From assembly GCA_035495315.1 (NCBI GenBank), contig DATJGF010000151.1, positions 28,066 to 92,065 on the forward strand: DNA of 64,000 nt. Direction: 5' to 3'. The translations under genes and the position numbers were made by a program. The notes under the pieces are model-generated. The model saw only the letters and a list, made by a program, of their open reading frames with translations. It was not told the origin of the DNA and searched no databases. Shown here piece by piece: positions 58,120 to 64,000 of the stretch (the stretch's first letter is position 1; each line of letters opens with the position of its first letter). This DNA comes from DATJGF01 sp035495315 (GTDB lineage Bacteria; Verrucomicrobiota; Verrucomicrobiia; Limisphaerales; UBA8199).

Positions 58120-59910
58120 CTATTTCCTCCTTTTTTGGGGCCGCGTCAACACTGGAGCTTGCGGAGCAGGCTGGGTTTCAGGGACGGTCCGAATCAACTT
58201 CGTTTGGACGATGCTGAGGATGTTCTGAACGGTCCAATAAAGGGTCAAACCGGCCGAGAAGTTGTAGAGGAAAACCATAAACATGAGCGGCATGTAACGC
58301 ATGATCTTGGCCTGAGCCGGATCCATCCCGGGTGACGGGGGCGTTAAACGGGCCTGGTAGAGCATCGTAACGCCCATGATCAGCGGCAGGAGATTGAAAG
58401 GAAAATTCAGGCCGGGAATCAGGAACACGGTATCTGGTCGTGACAAGTCTTTGACCCAAAGAAAAGGGGCACCACGCAGTTCAATCGCGCTGCGGATCAT
58501 ATAGAAAAATCCGATGAAGACCGGCATTTGGATCAGGGTCGGCAGACACCCACTCATGGGATTGATCTTATGCTCTTTCCAGAACTCCATCATCTTGCGC
58601 TGAGCCTTGACAGGGTCATCCTTGTATTTTTCCTGAAGGGCCTTGATTTGAGGTTGCAGCGCCTGCATCCGCTTGGCGGAGCGCGTGCTGGCTTGTGTCA
58701 ATGGCCAGAAAACAACCTTGATGATAATCGTGATGACAACGATGGCCCAACCGTAAGGAAGTCGCATCGAATTATGCAGCGCGTTCATTCCCAGCAACAA
58801 ACCTTTGGAGAAGAACCCGAAGAAACCACCAAAGCCCATGATGGCGTCGATGTTGTTATTGAACGAGGCTGAGATACTCGCCAGCGTCTGGTACTCTTTA
58901 GGACCGGCAAAGATGGCGAACTGCCGCTGCAGGTTTTCGTGGGAAGCCAATGTAATCGCCGGATAGACCAGCGCCGCCTCGTAACCCATTGGCTCTTTTA
59001 CGATCCGCGTGTCGTTGCGCGCTTCCTCTTCTGATGGACGCGGCAGAGGGGCACGGCGCAACACCACCTGGACAGCGGGCTGCTGAGGCATCACCGCCAA
59101 GGAAAAGAATTGGTTATGCACGGCGGCCCACGCAACATTGCTTTCCCCGCCGCGGTAATCCTGCGGAGGCACTCGGGGCGTGCAAGCAAACCCGCGAGAA
59201 GAAAAATAACTGGCGCCGACAATATCCTGGGCCTTTGTGCCGTTGTACCACATCAACCCTTCGGTAGCGCCATTGTCTTGCGCATTCATAGGTGTGGCGG
59301 TCCCCACTACCCATTCCTGAGCCGGCAAAGCTAGAGTTTTGTCCGTGCGGTTTTCCAACCGAAAAGCCGCCAGTACGAGATAGTTGGTGCTGAGCTCGAA
59401 TTCTTTGATAATGGTCAATCCGTTTGTCAGCGTTTTCTCAGCCCTGACTCCATTGGCAGTGCGGGTCAGGTTAAACACCCCGTCACCCTGCATGGCTTCC
59501 CCGTCCAAAATCGCCAGGGTTGGATCGGGGGTAAAATTATTCAGCGTCGCGACCCGGTTTGTATGAGAACGCTGCTCGCGGCGACTGGAAACGCTTTCCG
59601 GATATTTCAGCAACTCGACGAGTTTGAGTCCGCCCTGATAAGAACTGAACGTGTAGTGCGCGTCAGCGTTAGTAACCTCGAGTAACTGTTCAGGGACGCT
59701 AGTGTTGATCGTGGCTCTCGGCGCCGACGTTGCTTCCAGCACCGGGGGCGCCTGCGCGTTGGTGGCGTTGTTGGTGTTCAGGGATGCGACTGGCGCATTG
59801 GTATAACCAGGCGGCAACGGTTTGGGCGGGTAAATTTTATTGACCAACAGCGGCCAGCTGAACAGCAGCAGGAAACAAACAATCAGGATGATGACAGATT
59901 TGCGGTCCAT
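58120..59910 (-). CDS. yidC: Membrane protein insertase YidC
   Basis: Inserts and folds inner-membrane proteins, alone or with SecYEG. The 596-residue product has the Gram-negative layout: an N-terminal helix (SVIILIVCFLLLFSWPLLVN, residues 5-24), a large periplasmic beta domain (about 60-350), then the conserved five-helix insertase core with YGWAIVVITIIIKVVFWPLTQASTRS near 395, MSGCLPTLIQMPVFIGFFYM near 455 and QARLTPPSPGMDPAQAKIMRYMPLMF near 515. A basic tail (TRPQKRRK) favours ribosome contact. It follows yidD in the standard cluster. Confidence 0.96.
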   Translation of the reverse strand: MDRKSVIILIVCFLLLFSWPLLVNKIYPPKPLPPGYTNAPVASLNTNNATNAQAPPVLEATSAPRATINTSVPEQLLEVTNADAHYTFSSYQGGLKLVELLKYPESVSSRREQRSHTNRVATLNNFTPDPTLAILDGEAMQGDGVFNLTRTANGVRAEKTLTNGLTIIKEFELSTNYLVLAAFRLENRTDKTLALPAQEWVVGTATPMNAQDNGATEGLMWYNGTKAQDIVGASYFSSRGFACTPRVPPQDYRGGESNVAWAAVHNQFFSLAVMPQQPAVQVVLRRAPLPRPSEEEARNDTRIVKEPMGYEAALVYPAITLASHENLQRQFAIFAGPKEYQTLASISASFNNNIDAIMGFGGFFGFFSKGLLLGMNALHNSMRLPYGWAIVVITIIIKVVFWPLTQASTRSAKRMQALQPQIKALQEKYKDDPVKAQRKMMEFWKEHKINPMSGCLPTLIQMPVFIGFFYMIRSAIELRGAPFLWVKDLSRPDTVFLIPGLNFPFNLLPLIMGVTMLYQARLTPPSPGMDPAQAKIMRYMPLMFMVFLYNFSAGLTLYWTVQNILSIVQTKLIRTVPETQPAPQAPVLTRPQKRRK

Positions 59911-59916
59911 GCGGAA

Positions 59917-60225
59917 CTAATCAACGGAAGCGCCGGCAGCCAGACCAGAAAGAACTTTGGACTTCGGACCTTGGACTTTGGACCTTTTCTCCGGCACCGG
60001 GTCGTGCCCACAGCCACCCCAGGGATGGCAGCGAGCGATGCGCTTGAGTGCGAGCCAACTACCGCGCAATGCGCCATGGCGGGAAATCGCCTCGAGCGCA
60101 AAAGTCGAGCAACTGGGAGTAAAGCGGCACTGAGCCAACGAGCCGAATACAAACAGCTTGGCGGGCGAAATCACCAGGCGATATGCCTGAACGCAAAGAA
60201 TCAAGGCTCGTTGAGCTGTGTTCAC
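59917..60225 (-). CDS. yidD: Membrane protein insertion efficiency factor YidD
   Basis: Small membrane-associated factor that helps YidC-dependent insertion. The 102-residue product has the family core: ILCVQAYRLVISPAKLFVFG, CRFTPSCSTFALEAISRHG near 33 (conserved Cys) and RIARCHPWGGCGHDPVP near 63. The C-terminal 25 residues (EKRSKVQGPKSKVLSG and on) fall in a degenerate heptanucleotide array (59953-59986) and are not conserved. It lies seven bases ahead of yidC and 11 after rnpA. Confidence 0.94.
   Translation of the reverse strand: MNTAQRALILCVQAYRLVISPAKLFVFGSLAQCRFTPSCSTFALEAISRHGALRGSWLALKRIARCHPWGGCGHDPVPEKRSKVQGPKSKVLSGLAAGASVD
59953..59986. repeat. Degenerate GGACTTT heptamer array in the yidD 3' end
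   Basis: Units AACTTTG, GACTTCG, GACCTTG, GACTTTG, GACCTTT follow each other with period seven. In the yidD frame they encode RSKVQGPKSKV, nearly the same peptide as the GH95 insert. Confidence 0.75.
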
Positions 60226-60235
60226 ATCGACTCCA

Positions 60236-60604
60236 CTATTCCAACAATCCGGCTTTGCGGAGGGTTGTCAAAAAGTCTCTCTCCACCGAGTCCAGCCCCT
60301 TGCCAACAATCGAGGGGCGGGCCACCAATACCAGATCCACCGGCCGGGATAGATCGTGCTGGTGCAGGCGGAAACTTTCGCGCAATAAGCGGCGCGCACG
60401 AGTGCGAACGACGGCATTACCAATCCGGCCGGCGGTGATTACCCCAAGACGGGAAGACGCGCCCGTTGGCAAAACTTGCCAATTGGCAATGAGGCAGCCG
60501 GTCGTGATTCGTTCACCCTGCTGGCGAATACGCGCGAAATCCCGTCCCTGCTTTATACGAGCTGCGCGCCCGAACCGCAGGCGCTTTGCCCTTTCGCCAT
60601 CCAT
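60236..60604 (-). CDS. rnpA: Ribonuclease P protein component
   Basis: Protein subunit of RNase P, binding the 5' leader of pre-tRNA. The 122-residue product shows RLRFGRAARIKQGRDFARIRQQGER near the N-terminus, SSRLGVITAGRIGNAVVRTRARRLLRESFRL near 50 (the RNR motif appears as RTRARR) and VDLVLVARPSI near 88. It follows rpmH by nine bases, the universal arrangement. Confidence 0.94.
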   Translation of the reverse strand: MDGERAKRLRFGRAARIKQGRDFARIRQQGERITTGCLIANWQVLPTGASSRLGVITAGRIGNAVVRTRARRLLRESFRLHQHDLSRPVDLVLVARPSIVGKGLDSVERDFLTTLRKAGLLE

Positions 60605-60613
60605 GAGAAGAGG

Positions 60614-60751
60614 TTAGACCGGAGTCAGCCGCTTACGTCCCACACGGCGGCGGTTGCGCAGGATCGCACGGCCACTCTTGCTGGAGTTGCGATTCAAAAA
60701 GCCGTGCTGGCGTTTGCGCCGGATCTTTGAAGGTTGATATTGTCGCTTCAT
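60614..60751 (-). CDS. rpmH: 50S ribosomal protein L34
   Basis: A 45-residue ribosomal protein: MKRQYQPSKIRRKRQHGFLN, then a basic middle (NSSKSGRAILRNRRRVGRKR) and the end LTPV. This matches L34 along its whole length. It lies directly upstream of rnpA and is the first gene of the cluster. Too short for length-limited gene calling. Confidence 0.97.
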   Translation of the reverse strand: MKRQYQPSKIRRKRQHGFLNRNSSKSGRAILRNRRRVGRKRLTPV

Positions 60752-61032
60752 AAATCGATTCGTCTTTAACCCGTGAAGTGGTGTCCATGTGACGCTGTGT
60801 CAGGAAACACTCCGGAAACGGAACCCGAGAGCATACCAATGGATCTCACGGTGTCAAGCGAGCCTGGAGTTCGAAATAACCTAATTTCCCTGTGGGAGGA
60901 TCTCCCGTTCATTGAAAATTATAGTATACAAAATCGTCGTGCACTGAGCCCCAACAGAATCAACATTGAAAGAGGTAAGCGGATACTCTCGATCCATTCC
61001 AAAGGCAACGGTACTGGCCAGCTTAAGGTCGT
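60752..61032. other. Upstream region of rpmH
   Basis: No gene in 281 bases. It carries the promoter candidate at 60830-60857 and an AT-rich TATACTATAAT stretch (minus strand, about 60918-60930) that could hold a second -10 box. I saw no DnaA-box cluster and no dnaA gene, so the origin is not shown to be here. Confidence 0.5.
60830..60857 (-). promoter_or_regulatory. Sigma-70-type promoter for rpmH-rnpA-yidD-yidC-khpB
   Basis: On the minus strand a perfect -35 box TTGACA (60857-60852) is followed after 16 bases by TATGCT (60835-60830). Transcription would start near 60823, leaving a leader of about 70 bases before the rpmH ATG at 60751. Confidence 0.65.
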
Positions 61033-61314
61033 TTAGGTTTTCGAGTCTCGGCTTTGGAACTGTGGGTCCAGCGGGATTGCTTCGTCCGCGAGCATCACCG
61101 GAATATTTTCGCAAATGGGATAAAGGAACTTTCCATCCGCGCGGATCAGGGCGCCATCCAATTTGCGTTCGACCTGCCTGCCGGACCGGTTTCGGAGCAC
61201 GCCGAGATGAACCTGCTCGTTCAGCTTCTCCACCAACTCGGGATCGCCTAGCCGCAGGTCCTGATGCGTCTCTGGACAGCAGAGCAGTTTGAGCAGTTCT
61301 GGGTCCACAATCAA
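61033..61314 (-). CDS. Trm112-family zinc-ribbon-like protein
   Basis: A 93-residue protein of the Trm112/YcaR type: VDPELLKLLCCPETHQDLRL at the start, and GKFLYPICENIPVMLADEAI near 60, the conserved YPI-x-xGIPxML-like motif. Only some of the zinc cysteines are present (CCPE; a single Cys in PICEN), so zinc binding may be partial. In other organisms Trm112 activates methyltransferases; bacterial roles are unclear. Its start overlaps the larC stop by four bases (ATGA). Confidence 0.87.
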   Translation of the reverse strand: MIVDPELLKLLCCPETHQDLRLGDPELVEKLNEQVHLGVLRNRSGRQVERKLDGALIRADGKFLYPICENIPVMLADEAIPLDPQFQSRDSKT

Positions 61315-62636
61315 ATCCGGCTTGCTTTCAATGCAGCCTGGTAAACCTCTTTGAGCGAAACGCTTTTTTCGGAAGCGACTTTCTTACAGGATTCGAATTC
61401 CGGTGCGACTTGGATTACCCGGCCGTTGAGCTGGCCTATCTTAACGGTAACCTCACCGTAAGGCGTTTGGACCGTCTGGAATTCGCGCTTGAGTTTGCGG
61501 CGTTCAGCGTAGATACGCCGAACGCCAAAGCTGCTGGTCTCGCGCAAAATGAGTTCAGTCAAATTGTCCGCATCCGAGCTGTTACATAACACCGAGAGCA
61601 ACACGCCAGGGCGGTTCTTCTTCATCTGAATTGGGGTATGGAACGCGTCGAGCGCGCCTGCGGCAAGGGCCGTCTCGATGAACTGCCCCAGGATTTCCGA
61701 ATTGATGTCGTCCAGGTTAGTTTCCAGTACAGCGATAGTATCGGTTTGCCAATCGTTCGCCGATTGTACCTGCTGGCTTTCACCAAGAATTGCCCGCAGG
61801 ACGTTCGGACGTGTCTTGTTGTCCCGAGTGCCTAACCCAAAGCCGATTTTTTCGGCCACGAGCTCCTGCATGGGACCGAAGCTCTCCACCAACTCAGCCA
61901 AGAGCGCCGCGCCTGTCGGTGTGACCAACTCGTGCGGTTCGTTGCATTGCGAAAGCGGGATGCCGCGAGCGCCAAGGATGGCGAGGGTTGCCGGGGCGGG
62001 AATCGGGAAACGTCCGTGCGCGCAATCGACCCAACCATTACCATCTACAACATCACTGGCCTGGAGGCGCGGCTTGCCCAACAGCTCCAGACCAATGCAA
62101 GCCCCGACAATGTCGACAATTGAATCGACGGCGCCTACCTCGTGAAAATGCACCTGCTCAGCGGGCAATCCGTGAATTTTCCCTTCCGCGACCGCGATAC
62201 GTTGAAAAACAGCGGTCGACTTTTCTTTTACCCAAGCCGACAAAGAACTCTGGTTGATGAGCTGTCTGATCTCCGCAAACGTGCGGCTGTGTTCGTGGCT
62301 ATGATCATGCCTTGCACCATGGCTGTGTGTATGGACATGGCCATGAGAATGGTCGTGAGAATGTCCGTGGGCGTGACTATGCGAATGGCCATGCTCGTGA
62401 GAATGCGTCACCGGTTCGTGATGATGATGAGCCTGGTCGTCATTGAGATGCACGTCGAATTTTGTCCCGGCAATGCTGCTTTTTTGCGCGCGAGAGATGT
62501 GCAGGTGATAGCCTTCGAGATGGAGCTCAGAGAGTTTGTGTTCGAGTTGGTGAGCATCCAGGCCGAGATCAAGCAATGCACCAATGAACATGTCGCCGCT
62601 GATACCGCTGAAAAGATCAAGATAAAGAGTGCGCAT
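61311..62636 (-). CDS. larC: Nickel-pincer cofactor biosynthesis protein LarC
   Basis: Inserts nickel into the pyridinium-dithiocarboxylate precursor to finish the nickel-pincer nucleotide cofactor of lactate racemase and relatives. The 441-residue product is one continuous frame, unlike organisms where larC is made by frameshifting. It opens MRTLYLDLFSGISGDMFIGA, has a His-rich segment (about residues 70-125, some 30 His, likely nickel storage), AEQVHFHEVGAVDSIVDIVGA near 160, ELVTPTGAALLAEL near 225, and ETNLDDINSEILG near 303. Trm112 is coupled downstream; larB lies 60 bases upstream. Confidence 0.94.
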   Translation of the reverse strand: MRTLYLDLFSGISGDMFIGALLDLGLDAHQLEHKLSELHLEGYHLHISRAQKSSIAGTKFDVHLNDDQAHHHHEPVTHSHEHGHSHSHAHGHSHDHSHGHVHTHSHGARHDHSHEHSRTFAEIRQLINQSSLSAWVKEKSTAVFQRIAVAEGKIHGLPAEQVHFHEVGAVDSIVDIVGACIGLELLGKPRLQASDVVDGNGWVDCAHGRFPIPAPATLAILGARGIPLSQCNEPHELVTPTGAALLAELVESFGPMQELVAEKIGFGLGTRDNKTRPNVLRAILGESQQVQSANDWQTDTIAVLETNLDDINSEILGQFIETALAAGALDAFHTPIQMKKNRPGVLLSVLCNSSDADNLTELILRETSSFGVRRIYAERRKLKREFQTVQTPYGEVTVKIGQLNGRVIQVAPEFESCKKVASEKSVSLKEVYQAALKASRI

Positions 62637-62696
62637 TCTATCTTCGAGCCGCGTTTCCTGTTTTTAACGTTCTAACGCTTTAACCTTTTTAACGCC

Positions 62697-63521
62697 TTAT
62701 TGTTTATCGGCAAGCGCGTTAATCTGGCTGGCGGCGTAACCGGCACCGAATCCGTTGTCGATGTTGACGACGGTCATGCCACTGGCACAACTGTTCAGCA
62801 TGCCCAGAAGAGCTGCCAGACCGCCGAAGTTGGCGCCATAGCCGACGCTGGTGGGAACGGCAATCACAGGCTTGGACACCAGACCCGCGACGACGCTGGG
62901 TAAGGCGCCTTCCATGCCCGCGACCACAATAACAACATTGGCGGCGCGAATCGTTTCGAGCCGACCGAACAGCCGATGCACCCCCGCGACTCCCACATCG
63001 GAAACACGTTCAACCTGGTTGCCCATAATATCCGCTGTGACTGCCGCCTCTTCGGCGACCGGCAAATCGCTCGTGCCGGCGCACACGACAGCAATAGTGC
63101 CGGCGCGTTTTGGCAACGGATTGCGGTCGATGGTGACGCATCGCGCTTGAAGATGGTGAACAGTGTCTTTGAATTTCCTGCGCAGCAATTGCGCGTGTTC
63201 ATCGCTAACTCGCGTGATGAGTACACGCCTTTCAACCTCAATTAATTTTGCCGCAATTTTAACGACCTGTTCGGGCGTCTTACCCTGCCCGAAAATCACT
63301 TCGGGAAAACCCCGCCGCAAAGCCCGATGGGTATCTACCTGCGCAAACCCCAAGTCCGCCACCGGAGCCGTCTGGAATGCTTCAAGCACTTTATCGCGGC
63401 CAATGCCGCCGGCCCGAAATTTCTCCAGCAATTGAATCGCTTCCGTCGTGGTCACCCGGAGAAAATGCCACAGCACGGTCGGACGGTCACGCAGGAAAGT
63501 GGCGCTCAAGCAAGCAGCCAC
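62697..63521 (-). CDS. larB: Nickel-pincer cofactor biosynthesis protein LarB
   Basis: Carboxylates nicotinic acid adenine dinucleotide as the first step of nickel-pincer cofactor synthesis; related to PurE. The frame gives up to 274 residues from a GTG at 63521, but conserved sequence starts near residue 23 (TTTEAIQLLEKFRAG), so a GTG at 63455 is an alternative. Motifs: PEVIFGQGKTPEQV near 74, VVCAGTSDLPVAEEAAVTA near 145, and GMEGALPSVVAGLVSKPVIAVPTSVGYG near 202 with GGLAALLGMLNSCASGMTVVNIDNG after it. LarE and LarA are not in the window. Confidence 0.93.
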   Translation of the reverse strand: MAACLSATFLRDRPTVLWHFLRVTTTEAIQLLEKFRAGGIGRDKVLEAFQTAPVADLGFAQVDTHRALRRGFPEVIFGQGKTPEQVVKIAAKLIEVERRVLITRVSDEHAQLLRRKFKDTVHHLQARCVTIDRNPLPKRAGTIAVVCAGTSDLPVAEEAAVTADIMGNQVERVSDVGVAGVHRLFGRLETIRAANVVIVVAGMEGALPSVVAGLVSKPVIAVPTSVGYGANFGGLAALLGMLNSCASGMTVVNIDNGFGAGYAASQINALADKQ

Positions 63522-63578
63522 GATGTTTGACCCAGCGGACAGCTTATGAAACGATGAAGCACAGCGTACTGTTAAGGC

Positions 63579-64000
63579 ATGAGTTCATTACCCGACCTTC
63601 ACGCAATCGCCAACGCGTTCAACCTGCATGGTGAGTTCCTATCAGCCGCACCCTATGGGAGCGGCCATATCAACGATACTTATCGCGCGGAATTTAACCA
63701 GGGCGGGACTCGCGTAAACTATATCCTGCAGCGCATCAACCATAAGGTCTTTAAGAACCCAGCGGCCTTAATGGAAAATATTCAACGCGTCACCGCCCAT
63801 TTAGCCGGGAAAGTCGCCGCTGAATCGGATTGCAGTCGCCGCGGGTTAACCCTCATTACCACCCGGGACGGAGGCTGGTGGCACCAGGACGGCTTGGGAA
63901 ATTTTTGGCGTGTGTACATTTTCATCGAAGGCGCGCGGACGTATGACACTGCCGAATCGGAAACCCAGGCATACGAAGCCGCCCGGGCATTCGGCCGTTT
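63579..64000 (+). CDS. Phosphotransferase-family (N-acetylhexosamine kinase-like) protein, 3' truncated by window edge
   Basis: The first 140 residues of a protein that continues past the window. It opens MSSLPDLHAIANAFNLHG and contains YGSGHINDTYRAEF, the Gly-rich ATP loop of aminoglycoside/choline-kinase-fold enzymes, then YILQRINHKVFKNPAALMENIQRV, characteristic of the NahK-like sugar 1-kinase group. FIEGARTYDTAESETQAYEAARAFG is the start of the helical linker. The catalytic HGD loop would lie beyond the edge. A kinase for a hexosamine or similar sugar is likely. Confidence 0.85.
   Translation, partial: MSSLPDLHAIANAFNLHGEFLSAAPYGSGHINDTYRAEFNQGGTRVNYILQRINHKVFKNPAALMENIQRVTAHLAGKVAAESDCSRRGLTLITTRDGGWWHQDGLGNFWRVYIFIEGARTYDTAESETQAYEAARAFGR

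Noticed and set aside
60752..61032. Chromosome origin next to rpmH
   Set aside because: rpmH-rnpA-yidC often lies near oriC, but no dnaA gene, DnaA-box cluster or AT-rich unwinding region was seen.
1..64000. CRISPR array, tRNA genes or prophage
   Set aside because: No regularly spaced repeats with unique spacers, no T-loop/acceptor patterns of tRNA and no phage structural or integrase genes were noticed by eye; a tRNA scan would be the decisive test.

Overview
The window looks like a chromosomal stretch from a Verrucomicrobiota bacterium of the Pedosphaera/Limisphaerales type (inference, from gene content). Pointers are the secreted planctomycete/verrucomicrobial families: a PSD1/DUF1549-DUF1553 cytochrome, a DUF1501 protein, a DUF1080 protein, a TAT-exported Gfo/Idh/MocA oxidoreductase and a GH95 fucosidase. 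Others are DUF5069, DUF2934 and PUR-family small proteins, a single-subunit cytochrome b sdhCAB operon, and two secreted proteins ending in the same FYR-type module. No tRNA, rRNA, CRISPR array, prophage or transposase gene was seen.

Layout. 1-2.8 kb: the end of a cbb3 oxidase assembly cluster (ccoG, fixH, TauE/SafE-like). 2.9-9.4 kb: mtnP, a DUF1080 hydrolase, a LysM protein, purM, an FmdB zinc ribbon, rsmD and a DUF2934 protein. 9.6-13 kb: sdhCAB on the minus strand. 13.4-20.5 kb: a REC-PAS-PAS-PP2C regulator, a YdcH-like protein, an orphan protein, GH95, then crcB-DUF190 with a possible fluoride riboswitch.

20.7-34.2 kb is the highlight: hdrC-hdrB-hdrA-mvhD-mvhG-mvhA-protease-(secreted protein)-hypF-hypC-hypD-hypE. 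It encodes a complete HdrABC-MvhADG complex, a group 3c-type [NiFe] hydrogenase joined to heterodisulfide-reductase-like subunits, with its Fe(CN)2CO maturation genes, closed by a good intrinsic terminator. All cysteine sets for flavin-based electron bifurcation are present, yet a bacterium of this type should lack coenzymes M and B, so the physiological electron acceptor is open. hypA and hypB are not in the cluster.

34.6-50.5 kb: an oxidoreductase, a 56-residue membrane protein, XdhC, a minus-strand set (Fe-alcohol dehydrogenase, aldehyde dehydrogenase, four-helix-bundle protein, glutamine synthetase-family enzyme), GAF, Asp-box and TraB-like proteins, nadD-rsfS, a PUR protein, PhoH, a GST and DUF5069. 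50.6-57 kb: a minus-strand operon of a PSD1 cytochrome, DUF1501 and a DUF2231-cytochrome-LRR-YHS fusion. 57.2-60.8 kb: the conserved rpmH-rnpA-yidD-yidC-khpB cluster with a promoter. 61-63.5 kb: larB-larC-Trm112 (nickel-pincer cofactor). The right edge cuts a sugar-kinase-like gene.

Many intergenic gaps hold imperfect palindromes of several families, two of which recur in the window, and heptanucleotide tandem arrays. Some arrays run into reading frames (GH95, HdrB tail, YidD tail, four-helix-bundle tail).
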